Source: Micromonospora tarapacensis
GTDB lineage: Bacteria; Actinomycetota; Actinomycetes; Mycobacteriales; Micromonosporaceae
Assembly: GCF_019697375.1 (NCBI RefSeq)
Contig: NZ_JAHCDI010000004.1
Span: forward strand, 3,707,324 to 3,771,323
DNA length: 64,000 bases
Direction of reading: 5' to 3'
The notes below the pieces were generated by a model. That model had not been told where the DNA came from. It searched no databases and saw only the letters and a list, made by a program, of their open reading frames with translations. Below, piece after piece: positions 48,831 to 57,967 of this stretch; position 1 is the stretch's first letter, and the number at the start of each line of letters is the position of its first letter. Both the position numbers and the translations under genes were made by a program.

Positions 48831-49460
48831 ATGGCAATCCCCCTTCCCCGGCCCACGGCGGTCGTCGGCCTCACCCGTTCCGCCCTCGACTCCGCCGCGT
48901 CCTTCGCCGCGATCCCGGCCCGCGCCTTCGCCGTGCTCGACGGCGTGGAGGCGCTGCTGACCCGGATCAACGGGGTGGTGGACCGGGTCGAGGAGACCCT
49001 GGATCGCACCGACCGGATGCTCGGCGACGCCGATGTGGCGGTCCGGGAGGTGGCGGTGATCAGCGCCGCCGCCACCGCCGCCGTGGACACGGCGCAGTCG
49101 GTGGCCGGGCGGGCCGCCGAGACGGTGGGCACGGCGGCCGAGGCGGCGACCACCGCCGCCGAGCTGCTGGCGGCCTACGAACCGGCGCTACGGCGGGCCG
49201 CGCCGATGGCCAACCACTTCGTGGAGCAGCTCAGCCACGAGGAGCTCATCGCGGCGGTACGCCTCGTCGACGAGTTGCCGAAGCTGCGGGAGCACCTCAC
49301 CTCGGACGTCCTGCCGATCCTGGCCACCCTGGACCGGGTCGGCCCGGACCTGCACGACCTGCTCGACGTCACCCGGGACCTCAGGCTCGCCGTGGCGGGC
49401 CTCCCCGGCCTGGGCATGCTGCGCCGGCGCGGCGAGAAGCTCAACGACGACGCCGGCTGA
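48831..49460 (+). CDS. Helical protein of unknown function
   Basis: 209 residues, Ala/Val-rich and mostly helical. The middle has heptad-like repeats (LTRINGVVDRVEETLDRTDRML ... VISAAATAAVDTAQSV) suggesting a coiled coil or apolipoprotein-like bundle. The C-terminal half reads HEELIAAVRLVDELPKLREHL, DVLPILATLDRVGPDLHDLLDVTRDLRLAVAGLPG. No signal peptide or clear membrane span. I recognise similar uncharacterised proteins in actinobacteria. It starts at the only ATG near the conserved region and is convergent with the ribokinase gene 4 bp downstream. Confidence 0.75.
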   Translation: MAIPLPRPTAVVGLTRSALDSAASFAAIPARAFAVLDGVEALLTRINGVVDRVEETLDRTDRMLGDADVAVREVAVISAAATAAVDTAQSVAGRAAETVGTAAEAATTAAELLAAYEPALRRAAPMANHFVEQLSHEELIAAVRLVDELPKLREHLTSDVLPILATLDRVGPDLHDLLDVTRDLRLAVAGLPGLGMLRRRGEKLNDDAG

Positions 49461-49464
49461 ACGG

Positions 49465-50364
49465 TCAGGGCGCCGGCACGTAGAGCTGGTCGATGTCGAC
49501 CCGGTGCGGCAGCGACACGCTGGCGCCGAGCCGGCGGACGCAGGCCGCACCGGCCGCCGCCGCCCAGCGCACCGAGTCGACCAGGTCCCGGCCCTCGCCC
49601 CAGGCCACCGCGAGGGCGGCGGTGAAGGCGTCCCCGGCGGCGGTCGAGTCCACCGTGTCCACCGCGACGGCGGGCACGTGCGCGGCGGTGCCGTCCCGAT
49701 CGCCGTACCAGGCGCCCTGCGCGCCGAGGGTCAACACCGCCCGAGGCACCAGGTCGAGCAGCGCGTGCGGGTCGTCCCGGCCGTGGCCGGTGTACGCCTG
49801 CGCCTCGTTCTCGTTGACCACCAGCAGGTCCACGGCGGCGAGCAGGTCCGGCGGCAGCGGCACGGCCGGCGCCGCGTTGAGCACCACCCGGGTACCGGCG
49901 GCGCGGGCGGCCACCGCCGCCTCGGTCACCGTCTCCACCGGGATCTCCAACTGCGCGACCAGCACGTCGGCGTCGCGTACCGCGGCGAGCTCGGTCTCGG
50001 TGAGCGCGGTGAGCGAGGCGTTCGCGCCCGGTGTCACCAGGATCGCGTTCTCGCCCTCGGCGTTGACCATGATCAGTGCCACTCCGGAGGCGCCGTAGGT
50101 GGTGCGCAGCTGGCCGGTGTCGACCCCGGCCGCGGTGATCCGGGCGCGCAGGGTCACCCCGAACGAGTCCGAGCCGATCGCGCCGAGGAAGACACTGGCA
50201 CCACCCGCGCGGGCGGCGGCGATGGCCTGGTTGGCTCCCTTGCCGCCGGGCACGGTGACGAAGTCGGTGCCCAGCGTGGTCTCCCCCGGCCGGGGCAGCG
50301 TCGGCGCGGTGGCCACCAGGTCCATGTTCGCGCTGCCCACCACGGCGATGCGGGTCTGTCGCAC
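49465..50364 (-). CDS. rbsK: Ribokinase
   Basis: 299 residues, PfkB family. IAVVGSANMDLVATAPTLPRPGET and GGKGANQAIAAARAG mark the N-terminal sugar-binding part. The C-terminal DSTAAGDAFTAALAVA holds the catalytic Asp and anion hole. It phosphorylates D-ribose to ribose 5-phosphate; substrate assignment beyond family level is inference. GGGAGG lies 5 nt ahead of the GTG. It is 14 bp downstream of an ABC ATPase gene on the same strand, but no ribose permease is near. Confidence 0.9.
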   Translation of the reverse strand: MRQTRIAVVGSANMDLVATAPTLPRPGETTLGTDFVTVPGGKGANQAIAAARAGGASVFLGAIGSDSFGVTLRARITAAGVDTGQLRTTYGASGVALIMVNAEGENAILVTPGANASLTALTETELAAVRDADVLVAQLEIPVETVTEAAVAARAAGTRVVLNAAPAVPLPPDLLAAVDLLVVNENEAQAYTGHGRDDPHALLDLVPRAVLTLGAQGAWYGDRDGTAAHVPAVAVDTVDSTAAGDAFTAALAVAWGEGRDLVDSVRWAAAAGAACVRRLGASVSLPHRVDIDQLYVPAP

Positions 50365-50378
50365 GGCGGCCTCCCGGC

Positions 50379-51221
50379 TCAGGTGGCGCGGGCGGTGTAG
50401 CGGTCGCCGTTGCGTTCGACGAGCAGCGGTAGGCCGAAGGTCTTGGTGAGGTTGTCGGCGGTGAGGGTGTCGTCCAGCAGCCCCTGCGCCATCACGGTGC
50501 CCTCGCGCAGCAGCAGCGCGTGGGTGAAGCCGGGCGGGATCTCCTCCACGTGGTGGGTGACCAGCACCAGCGCCGGGGCGTCCGGGTCCTGGGCCAGCTC
50601 GGCGAGGCGGGCCACCAGTTCCTCCCGGCCGCCCAGGTCCAGCCCCGCCGCCGGCTCGTCGAGCAGCAGCAGCTCCGGGTCGGTCATCAGCGCCCGGGCG
50701 ATCTGCACCCGCTTGCGCTCACCCTCCGACAGGGTGCCGTACGTCCGATCGGCCAGCGCGCCGACACCGAGCTGGTCCAGCAGCGCGCGGGCCCGGGCCT
50801 CGTCGGCGGGGTCGTAGTCCTCCCGCCACCGGCCGACCACCGACCAGGCCGCGGTCAGCACCACGTCGGCGACCCGCTCCTGCGCGGGCAACCGGTCGGC
50901 GAGGGCGGCGGTGGAGAGGCCGATGCGGGTCCGCAGCTCGGTGACGTCGGTGCGGCCGATCCGCTCGCCCAGCACGTGCGCGGTGCCGGTGGTGGGGTGC
51001 AACCGCCCGGCGGAAAGGTTGAGCAGGGTGGTCTTGCCCGCGCCGTTCGGCCCCAGCACCACCCAGCGCTCGTCCAGTTCGACGCGCCAGTCCACGTCGT
51101 GCAGCAGGGCGGTGCCGGACCGGCGTACGCCGACGCCGTCGAGGCTGACCACCAGATCCGCGTCCACGGGCGAGGGGGCGGGTGCGGCACCGGCGGCACC
51201 GGGGATCAGGTCACCAGTCAC
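50379..51221 (-). CDS. ABC transporter ATP-binding protein
   Basis: 280 residues. Walker A VLGPNGAGKTTLLNL, signature LSEGERKRVQIARAL, Walker B LLLLDEPAAGLD, and switch His in LVTHHVEEIPPGF. There is no permease beside it, and the closest relatives are stand-alone ATPases of the YlmA/ModF style. The GTG at 51221 is the first in-frame start before the conserved domain, with a weak ribosome site; an in-frame extension upstream is not protein-like. It is followed by rbsK, possibly in one transcript, and divergent from another ABC operon. Confidence 0.85.
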   Translation of the reverse strand: MTGDLIPGAAGAAPAPSPVDADLVVSLDGVGVRRSGTALLHDVDWRVELDERWVVLGPNGAGKTTLLNLSAGRLHPTTGTAHVLGERIGRTDVTELRTRIGLSTAALADRLPAQERVADVVLTAAWSVVGRWREDYDPADEARARALLDQLGVGALADRTYGTLSEGERKRVQIARALMTDPELLLLDEPAAGLDLGGREELVARLAELAQDPDAPALVLVTHHVEEIPPGFTHALLLREGTVMAQGLLDDTLTADNLTKTFGLPLLVERNGDRYTARAT

Positions 51222-51323
51222 CAGCCCATCCAACCACGCAGCGCCGGGGTGCCCCCACGGGCCGGCACCGTGGCCGTAGGGTGAGGCGCCGTGTCGTTGC
51301 TCACCCCGCCCGGAGGGCCGTCC

Positions 51324-52337
51324 ATGACCAGTGAGGTCATCGAGATCGAGGGTCTCCGCAAGACCTTCCACAGCCTGCGCCGGGGGCGGCGGGTCGCCGT
51401 GGACGGGTTCGACCTGCTGGTCGAGGCCGGCCAGGTGCATGGCTTCCTCGGGCCCAACGGGTCGGGCAAGACCACCACGCTGCGGGCGCTGCTCGGGCTG
51501 GTACGCGCCGACCACGGGCGGATGCGGGTGCTCGGCGCCAGCGCGCCGGAGCAGCTGTCCCGGGTCGCCGGCCGGGTCGGTGCGATCGTGGAGAGCCCAC
51601 AGTTCTACGGCAACTTCACCGCCTACCGGACGCTGCGGCTGCTCGCCCTGGCCGGGGGCGTACCGGTCGGTCGGGTCGACGAGGTGCTGGCGCAGGTGGG
51701 TCTGGCCGACCGGGGCCACGAACGGGTCAAGGGATACTCACTGGGCATGAAGCAGCGGCTGGCGGTGGCCTCGGCCCTGCTCAAACGGCCGGAGCTGCTG
51801 ATCCTGGACGAGCCGGCGAACGGGCTCGACCCGGCGGGCATCCGCGAGATGCGGGACCTGGTGCGAGGGCTGGCGGCCAACGGGGTGACGGTGCTGGTCT
51901 CCAGCCACATCCTGGCCGAGATCCAGCTGATCTGCGACCACGTCACGATCATCTCGCGGGGCCGGCGGGTGGCGGCCGGGCCGGTCGCGGAGGTGCTGGC
52001 CGGCTTCGACCGCAACGAGCACCTGGTCCGCGCCGACGACCTGGTCCGCGCCGAGGAGTTGCTGCTGGCCGCCGGGATGACGGTCACCGGGCACACCGAC
52101 CACCTGGTGGTCGGGGACGTGCCGGATCCGACCGCGGTCAGCCGGACGCTGGGCGAGCAGGATGTCTGGGTACGCGAGCTGACCCCGTTGCGGCCGGATC
52201 TGGAGAGCGTCTTCCTGGAACTGACCGGCACGCCGGCGAGCCCGGCGGTGCCCCGGCAGGTGGACGGCTCGACGCCGCACCATGAACCGGCCGCCGGCCG
52301 GGAGATCGACCTCGACAGCCGGGGAGTGGACGCGTGA
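51324..52337 (+). CDS. ABC transporter ATP-binding protein (exporter type)
   Basis: 337 residues. Walker A FLGPNGSGKTTTLRAL, a variant signature YSLGMKQRLAVASAL (typical of drug/lantibiotic and CcmA-like exporters), Walker B LLILDEPANGLDPAG, and a C-terminal extension of about 100 residues. GGAGGG 6 nt ahead favours the ATG at 51324 over the GTG at 51291, although the latter has TAGGGT 8 nt upstream. It overlaps the permease gene start, so the two form one exporter; the substrate is not evident. Confidence 0.92.
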   Translation: MTSEVIEIEGLRKTFHSLRRGRRVAVDGFDLLVEAGQVHGFLGPNGSGKTTTLRALLGLVRADHGRMRVLGASAPEQLSRVAGRVGAIVESPQFYGNFTAYRTLRLLALAGGVPVGRVDEVLAQVGLADRGHERVKGYSLGMKQRLAVASALLKRPELLILDEPANGLDPAGIREMRDLVRGLAANGVTVLVSSHILAEIQLICDHVTIISRGRRVAAGPVAEVLAGFDRNEHLVRADDLVRAEELLLAAGMTVTGHTDHLVVGDVPDPTAVSRTLGEQDVWVRELTPLRPDLESVFLELTGTPASPAVPRQVDGSTPHHEPAAGREIDLDSRGVDA

Positions 52338-53353
52338 ACCTGATCCGGGCCGAGGTGGAGCGGCTGGGCGCCCGCCGCTTCGTGCAGCTCATGGTGGTGC
52401 TCCTGGTGTTCGCGTTCGGGGTGACGGCGGCGACGACGCTGGCCGGTTCGCACCAGCCCAGCGCCGCCGAGCTGACCGAGGCGCAGCGGCAGGCCGCCGC
52501 CGTCCGGCGCGGCATGGAGTTGGAGCACGAGCGGTGCCTCGCCCGCGAACGGGGCGAACTGCCGGTCGACGACGACTACAGCTTCGGATACGTGCCGCGC
52601 GACTGCAGCGAGGTGGATCCGGCGCTGCGGGACCGGCTACCGGTGACCGCCGACTACCTGGGCGGGGTGTTCACCTTCACCAAGCAGGCCACGCCGCTGC
52701 TGTACTTCCTCATCGCGTACCTGGTGCTGTTCGGTTTCCTGGTCGGCGCGTCGTACATCGGCGCCGACCTGAACTCCGGCGGGGTGGTCAACCTGCTGCT
52801 GTGGCGACCGCGCCGACTCACGGTGCTCGGCGCCAAGCTCGGCACCCTGCTCGGGGCGGTCCTGCTGCTGTCGGTGCTCGCCTCGCTGGCCTACCTGGTC
52901 ACCTTCTGGGTCATCGCCCAGGTCGGCGGCTATCCCGGGCCGACGGACGCGGCGTTCTGGGCGGAGCTGGGCGCGATCTGGGGTCGCGGCCTGACGCTGG
53001 TGCTGCTCGCCGCGGCGACCGGCTTCTCCATCGCCACGATGGGCCGGCACACCTCGGCGGCGCTCGGCGCGGTGGCCGCGTACCTGGTGGTGTGGGAGCT
53101 GGGCGGGCGGATCGTGCTGCAGATCCTGGAGGTGGCCCGACCGGACCAGCTCATGCTGGCCAGCTACGTCGGCGCCTGGTTGGCCGGAGAGATCGACCTG
53201 TGGGACAGCAACGCCTGCGCGGGTCCGGTCACCGGCTACTGCGACGGTGGTTACACCCTGACCTGGCAGCCGGCGCTGGCCGTCCTGCTGCTGCTCACCG
53301 CCGGGGTTACCGCGGCGGCCTTCGCCACGTTCCGGCGCCGGGACCTGATCTGA
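52334..53353 (+). CDS. ABC exporter permease
   Basis: 339 residues with six hydrophobic segments: one at the N-terminus (FVQLMVVLLVFAFGVTAATTL), a long extracytoplasmic loop with two Cys (EHERCLARE, PRDCSEV), then five more. The layout matches ABC-2 permeases paired with CcmA-type ATPases. The GTG start overlaps the ATPase stop by 4 nt, so the pair is translationally coupled. It ends in RRRDLI, a typical cytoplasmic tail. Function inferred from pairing. Confidence 0.85.
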   Translation: MNLIRAEVERLGARRFVQLMVVLLVFAFGVTAATTLAGSHQPSAAELTEAQRQAAAVRRGMELEHERCLARERGELPVDDDYSFGYVPRDCSEVDPALRDRLPVTADYLGGVFTFTKQATPLLYFLIAYLVLFGFLVGASYIGADLNSGGVVNLLLWRPRRLTVLGAKLGTLLGAVLLLSVLASLAYLVTFWVIAQVGGYPGPTDAAFWAELGAIWGRGLTLVLLAAATGFSIATMGRHTSAALGAVAAYLVVWELGGRIVLQILEVARPDQLMLASYVGAWLAGEIDLWDSNACAGPVTGYCDGGYTLTWQPALAVLLLLTAGVTAAAFATFRRRDLI

Positions 53354-53364
53354 CGCGGCGCCGC

Positions 53365-54537
53365 TCAGCCGACCGTGGAGCCGAAGACCTCGTCCCGGAC
53401 GGCGTCCAGGGCGGTACGCAGCGCGCCGTGCAGGATCGGTTCCTCGGTCAGCCCCGTGGGCACCACCCGGGGATGCACCAGGGTGATCGCGGCGACCTCG
53501 TGCTGCACCCGCTCGGCCAGCGCGGCGCCGCCGGCCTGGCCGACCTCACCGGCGAGGACCACCAGCGGCGGGTCCAGCACCACGCAGGTGCTGGCCACCC
53601 CGAGGGCGAGGCGGCGGGCCACCTCGTCGAGCATCGGCCCGCCCGCGGCGCCGTCGCCGATCGCGGCCCGTACCGCATCCGCGGCGCCGTCCGGATAGCC
53701 GTGCTCGCGGGCCAGGGCGCGGATCGCGTCCGCGCCGGCCACCTGCTGGAAGGCCGGCTTGGCCCGGCGGGAGACGTCGCGCGGGATGGGTGCGCCGGGC
53801 ACCGGCAGGTAACCGATCTCGCCCGCGGCGCCGCTGCTGCCATGGTGCAGCCGCCCGCCCAGCATGATCGCCAGACCGACACCGGCACCGACCCAGACCA
53901 GCACGAAGTCCGACAACCCCTGGGCGGCGCCGGACTGCGCCTCGGCCACCGCGGCGAGGTTGACGTCGTTCTCGAAGACGACGGGGGTGTCCAGGTCGTC
54001 GCGGAGCGCGGCGAGCAGGCCGCGGTGCCAGCGCGGCAGGTTGAACGCGAAGGTGATGTCGCCGGTGGCCGGGTCGACCAGGCCGGGGGTGCCGAGCACG
54101 ATCCGGCGTACGCTCGACAGCTGCGCCCCGGCGCTGCCGGCCACCCGGACCACGGCGTTGTGCACCACGCCGACCGGGTCGTCGGTGTCCTGGGTGGACT
54201 GCTCCACCCGGCCGATCACCGCTCCGGTGATGTCGGCGCAGGCGGCCACCACCCGCTCCGGGCCGACGTCGACGCCGACCACGTGCGCGCTGCCCGGCCG
54301 CACCGCGTACAGCTGGGCGTTGGGCCCTCGCCCGCCGGCCTGCTCGCCGACGCGGGTGACCAGGCCACGCTCCTCCAGCCGCTCCACCAGCTGCGACGCG
54401 GTGACCTTGGACAGGCCGGTCAGCTCGCCGAGCCGGGCCCGGGTCAGTGGCCCCTGCTCCAGCAGCAGCTCCAGCGCCGCGCGGTCGTTGAGGGCCCGCA
54501 ACAGACGTGGGGTACCGGGCAACCGGGTCGCACTCAT
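53365..54537 (-). CDS. ROK-family transcriptional repressor
   Basis: 390 residues. The N-terminal winged helix (AALELLLEQGPLTRARLGELTGLSKVTASQLVERLEERGL) precedes a ROK sugar-kinase-like domain: VGVDVGPERVVAACADI, the VVFENDVNLAAVAEA loop and WVGAGVGLAIMLGGRLHHGSSGAAGEIGYLPV. The CxCGxxGCxE zinc motif of most ROK proteins is absent, so zinc-dependent folding is not expected. It is divergent from a GH3 hexosaminidase gene with an AT-rich palindrome between, and probably regulates it in response to an amino sugar. Confidence 0.9.
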   Translation of the reverse strand: MSATRLPGTPRLLRALNDRAALELLLEQGPLTRARLGELTGLSKVTASQLVERLEERGLVTRVGEQAGGRGPNAQLYAVRPGSAHVVGVDVGPERVVAACADITGAVIGRVEQSTQDTDDPVGVVHNAVVRVAGSAGAQLSSVRRIVLGTPGLVDPATGDITFAFNLPRWHRGLLAALRDDLDTPVVFENDVNLAAVAEAQSGAAQGLSDFVLVWVGAGVGLAIMLGGRLHHGSSGAAGEIGYLPVPGAPIPRDVSRRAKPAFQQVAGADAIRALAREHGYPDGAADAVRAAIGDGAAGGPMLDEVARRLALGVASTCVVLDPPLVVLAGEVGQAGGAALAERVQHEVAAITLVHPRVVPTGLTEEPILHGALRTALDAVRDEVFGSTVG

Positions 54538-54553
54538 GCCATGTCCTCAAGTA

Positions 54554-54570
54554 TTAGTTAACTTTGCTAA
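54554..54570. promoter_or_regulatory. AT-rich palindrome, candidate ROK operator
   Basis: TTAG-TTAACTTTG-CTAA, with flanking TTAA/TTAG repeats in an AT-rich patch between the ROK and GH3 genes, 17 bp from the ROK start. AT-rich operators are usual for ROK repressors such as NagC and Mlc. Inferred by position. Confidence 0.4.
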
Positions 54571-54702
54571 CCTTTTAGCTTTCAAGTAACTGTAGACCGA
54601 CCAGCGAACGGGTAGCCGTAGCGTATCGGCCGGGTGGGAGCGCGGCTGCCCGCCAACCCGGTACGACATCCGCGCCGGCCAGCACCCGAGAGGAGAGATC
54701 AC

Positions 54703-56152
54703 GTGGGGCTGGATCCAGGACTGCGCCGGCTGGCGCTCGGCACCCTGCTGGCCGCGTACCCCGGACCGGTCCCGCCCGACTGGGCGGTCGACCTGGTCGC
54801 CGACGGGCTCGCCGGGCACACCCTGTTCGGCACGAACATCCACCAGCCGGCGCAGGTCTCGGCCAGCACGGCCGCACTGCGTACCGGCCGGGCCGACGTG
54901 CTGATCGCCATCGACGAGGAGGGCGGCGACGTCACCCGGCTGGCACACGCCACCGGCAGCCCGTACCCGGGCAACGCCGCGCTCGGCGCGATCGGCGACG
55001 TGGCGCTCACCCGACGGGTCTACCAGGCCATCGGCGCGGAGCTGGCCGGTCTGGGCATCACGGTCGACCTGGCGCCCACCGTCGACGTCAACAGCGCCGA
55101 CGACAACCCGGTGATCGGCACCCGGTCGTTCGGCGCCGACCCGGTCGGGGTGGCCGCGCACGCCGCCGCGGCCACCGCCGGCCTCCAGGCCGCCGGGGTG
55201 GCCGCCTGCGCCAAGCATTTTCCCGGCCACGGCGCGACGGTGGTCGACTCCCACCACGAACTGCCCACCGTGGACGTCACACCGGCCGTGCTGCGCCGGC
55301 GCGACCTGCCGCCGTTCGCCGCGGTCGTCGCCGCCGGGGCGAAGGCCGTGATGACCGCGCACATCCGGGTGCCCGCCCTGACCGGGGACGGTCCGGCCAC
55401 GTTCAGCCGGGCCGTGCTGGTGGACCTGCTGCGCGACGAGTACGGCTTCGACGGCGTGGTGATCACCGACGCGCTGGAGATGAAGGGCGCCGCCCTCGCC
55501 GCCGGCGGCGTCGCGCCCGGTGCCGTGCTGGCCCTGGCCGCCGGTGCCGACCTGCTCTGCATCGGCGCCAGGGTCGACGCCGGCCTGGTCGAGCGGGTCG
55601 TCGCCGAGGTCGTGACGGCGATCGGTGACGGCCGGCTGGAGCGGACCCGGGTCGAGCAGGCCGCCGGCCGCGCCGCGGAACTCGCCGACTGGACCCGGGC
55701 GCCGGCGGCACCCCGGTCACCCCACCGATCTGGGGTACGCGGCAGCCCGCCGCGCCATCCGGGTGGAGGGCGTCCTGGCCGGCCTGGCGCGTCCGCTGGT
55801 GGTGCAGGTGCACGCGGCGTCCACCCTCGCCGAGGGGCGGGTGCCGTGGGGCCTCGGCCCGCACCTCGACGGCACCGAGCAGATCCGGGTGGTGGCCGCC
55901 GAGGCCGACCCGGACGATCTGCGCCGGCGCGCCGGCACCCGGCCGATCGTGCTGGTCGGTCGCCATCTGCACCGGCTGCCGGGCGGGCCGGAACTGACCA
56001 CCGCGTTGGCCGCCACGCATCCGGTGACGGTGGTGGAGATGGGCTGGCCGGCCAGCTGGCGGCCGGCCGGCGTCCGGGCCTTCGTCACCACCTACGGCGC
56101 GAGCCACGCGAACGGCCGGGCCGCCGCCGAGGCACTGGGCCTGACCGACTGA
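54703..56152 (+). pseudogene. Beta-N-acetylhexosaminidase (GH3, NagZ-like), frame shifted by one extra base
   Basis: From GTG 54703 (AGGAG ahead) the protein reads LIAIDEEGGDVTRLAH and KHFPGHGATVVDSHHELP, the GH3/NagZ His-loop, then GFDGVVITDALEMKGAAL (nucleophile Asp). After LADWTRAPAAP near 55720 the frame changes. GHPTDLGYAAARRAIRVEGVLAGL and the C-terminal domain continue to 56152 in the next frame. One extra base in the C-run 55711-55724 explains it. Intact length would be about 482 residues, like two-domain actinobacterial enzymes. It would release N-acetylglucosamine from glycans or muropeptides. Divergent from a ROK regulator. Confidence 0.85.
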
Positions 56153-56293
56153 CCATCATCGATGAAAGCGACCGCATCACGCCAGGTCAAGTCCACTATT
56201 GGACACCAAAGAGACCGCGTCGGAAGCTTGCCGGCAGCGGTCTGGATACGTAGCGTGATCGGCAGCCGGCCGCGCGGGACCTGGGGGGAGGCT

Positions 56294-56329
56294 GCGGACC
56301 GTGGATCCGGCCCGGGATCCACGGTCCGC
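56294..56329. terminator. Bidirectional terminator hairpin
   Basis: Perfect 15-bp stem GCGGACCGTGGATCC / GGATCCACGGTCCGC with a 6-nt loop between the convergent GH3 and GNAT genes. Confidence 0.85.
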
Positions 56330-56343
56330 GCCCTGCCGCCAGC

Positions 56344-57003
56344 TCAGCTGGGATACACGCCGTAGGAGCGCCAGCCCCGGTCCGGGAAGCCGGCCGCCTG
56401 GGCCACCCGGGCCGAGGCGACGTTGCGGCGGTCATGCAGGTAGGTCGGCACGGCGCCGTCGTCGAGCACCCGGCGGGCGGCCTGGGCCACCAGTCGCCGG
56501 GCCAGTCCCCGCCCTCGGGCTGCGGGCACCGTGCCCACCGCCAGCTCGTGTCCGTGCCGGTCGTGTCGCTTGACGCCGACGCCGGCCAGGTAGCGGCCCC
56601 GATCGTCGCGGACCACGAGCACGGCCCGGTCGAACAGGCGCAGCCAGGAGGGCAGCCCGGCGGTGGTGGGCGGAATCCACTCGCCGACGTCCGGCAGGGG
56701 TGTGGGTGCGGTGCTCCACCGGAACACGTCGTCGTGCACGGCCCAGTCGCCGTGGCCGACCGCCGCCGGCAGCGCGGGCAGCAGTCGGTCCGGCTGCCGG
56801 GCGAGTTCGCGTACCGCGGCGACGCGGTCCGGCGCCACGGAGAGCACGGTGCTCGCCCCGGCGGTGACGGCCATGGCCGGGCGCAGGCGGCCGTCCCAGG
56901 ACGGCTGGAGCCGCCGCCCCGATCGCACCACGTGCAGGCCCGGGCCGGCCGGCCACTGCCCCAGCCAGGTCGCCAGGTGCAGGTGGAGCTGCCGGTCGAA
57001 CAT
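56344..57003 (-). CDS. GNAT-family N-acetyltransferase
   Basis: 219 residues. The C-terminal GNAT domain shows VGVKRHDRHGHELAVGTVPAARGRGLARRLVAQAARRVL, with the acetyl-CoA loop AARGRGLA, and NVASARVAQAAGFPDRGW as the terminal helix-strand. The first 120 residues are a less conserved domain. GGGAGG 5 nt ahead fixes the ATG at 57003. The acceptor is unknown. A strong hairpin lies just past its stop. Confidence 0.88.
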   Translation of the reverse strand: MFDRQLHLHLATWLGQWPAGPGLHVVRSGRRLQPSWDGRLRPAMAVTAGASTVLSVAPDRVAAVRELARQPDRLLPALPAAVGHGDWAVHDDVFRWSTAPTPLPDVGEWIPPTTAGLPSWLRLFDRAVLVVRDDRGRYLAGVGVKRHDRHGHELAVGTVPAARGRGLARRLVAQAARRVLDDGAVPTYLHDRRNVASARVAQAAGFPDRGWRSYGVYPS

Positions 57004-57155
57004 CGCCACCTCCCGAACCGTCGCCGCCGACGCGCTCACGGTACGACGTGCGGGTCGGGCGCGTGATCCATCTCGCACCCACCGGAACCTGATCTATCGA
57101 CCGACCGTCATATCCATTTCCATACATGGACAACTTTCTTTGGGACGGTAGGGTC

Positions 57156-57344
57156 ATGCCGATTCAGCCGAACGACCGTCACCAGCAGGACATCCAGCGG
57201 ATCCGGCGGGGCGGTACGGCCGGTGGAGGCTTTCCGACCCGACTGCCGTACCGCGGCCACCGCGCCGGCTCCGGCGCGCTCTCCTGGCACGAACTGAACG
57301 AGCTGCCCGTGGGCGGGGCCAGCCGCCACCACAACACCCACTGA
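57156..57344 (+). CDS. Small hypothetical protein
   Basis: 62 residues from an ATG preceded closely by GGTAGGG; an ATG at 57126 in the same frame would add ten residues. The sequence is polar and Gly/Arg/His-rich (RIRRGGTAGGGFPTRLPYRGHRAGSG), followed by LSWHELNELPVGG, which looks like a short conserved helix. No domain is recognised. It lies alone between a GNAT gene and the next orphan. Modest confidence that it is translated. Confidence 0.45.
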   Translation: MPIQPNDRHQQDIQRIRRGGTAGGGFPTRLPYRGHRAGSGALSWHELNELPVGGASRHHNTH

Positions 57345-57445
57345 CGTACCGGCATCGTCGGCGGCGAGCCAGCGCGGCCTTTCGCACACCTGTCGGGTAA
57401 CGTCTGCTGGTCCTCCGACCGGTTCTGACAGGAGTTGCTGCGCAC

Positions 57446-57964
57446 ATGGGCAAGAAGACGATCCACGTCTCCGACTTCAGCGGCACCGTGCTGGGCTCCG
57501 ACGACCAGGCCGTCCGCGTCGTCGTTGTCGAGCACCCCGACCTGGTGGCCGGCCCCGTGCAACTGGACGTGACCCCGGTCGAGGTGGAGAGCATCGACGA
57601 CGCCGCGCTGGACGTGGCGGTCGTCGAGATCCACGATCGGCACGGCCACGGCGAGCCCCGTCGGGTGGTGCTGACCGCCAGTGAGTTCGACGCCATGGCC
57701 ACCGACGTGCCGATGGCGCAACTGCTGAAGACCGCCGAGCGGGTACGCCCGCCGAGGGCTCGCCGCGGGGCCGAGAAGGTCGACTACGGCACCATCGAAC
57801 ACGCGGGCAGACCGCACCGGGGGCGGGTCACCGAGGAGGAGGCCCGCCTGGTGCGGGAGCGGCTCGACGAGGTGAACAAGCGCCTCGCCGACGCCGGTCT
57901 GCGCCAGATCGACCCGGCCGACCCGGAGCACGCCGCCCGGTACGGCCTGCCCGCCGCGTCCTGA
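57446..57964 (+). CDS. Conserved actinobacterial protein of unknown function
   Basis: 172 residues: MGKKTIHVSDFSGTVLGSDDQAVRVVVVEHPDLVAGPVQLDVTPVE (a beta-rich N-terminal part), then a basic linker ERVRPPRARRGAEKVDYGTIEHAG. It ends with a helical C-terminal segment EEEARLVRERLDEVNKRLADAGLRQIDPADP. The DYGT-HAG-PHRGR pattern and the C-terminal part recall Lsr2-associated and other DNA-linked actinobacterial proteins, but I cannot name a function. It is convergent with the Clp-N protein gene with 3 bp between stops. Confidence 0.78.
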   Translation: MGKKTIHVSDFSGTVLGSDDQAVRVVVVEHPDLVAGPVQLDVTPVEVESIDDAALDVAVVEIHDRHGHGEPRRVVLTASEFDAMATDVPMAQLLKTAERVRPPRARRGAEKVDYGTIEHAGRPHRGRVTEEEARLVRERLDEVNKRLADAGLRQIDPADPEHAARYGLPAAS

Positions 57965-57967
57965 TCG

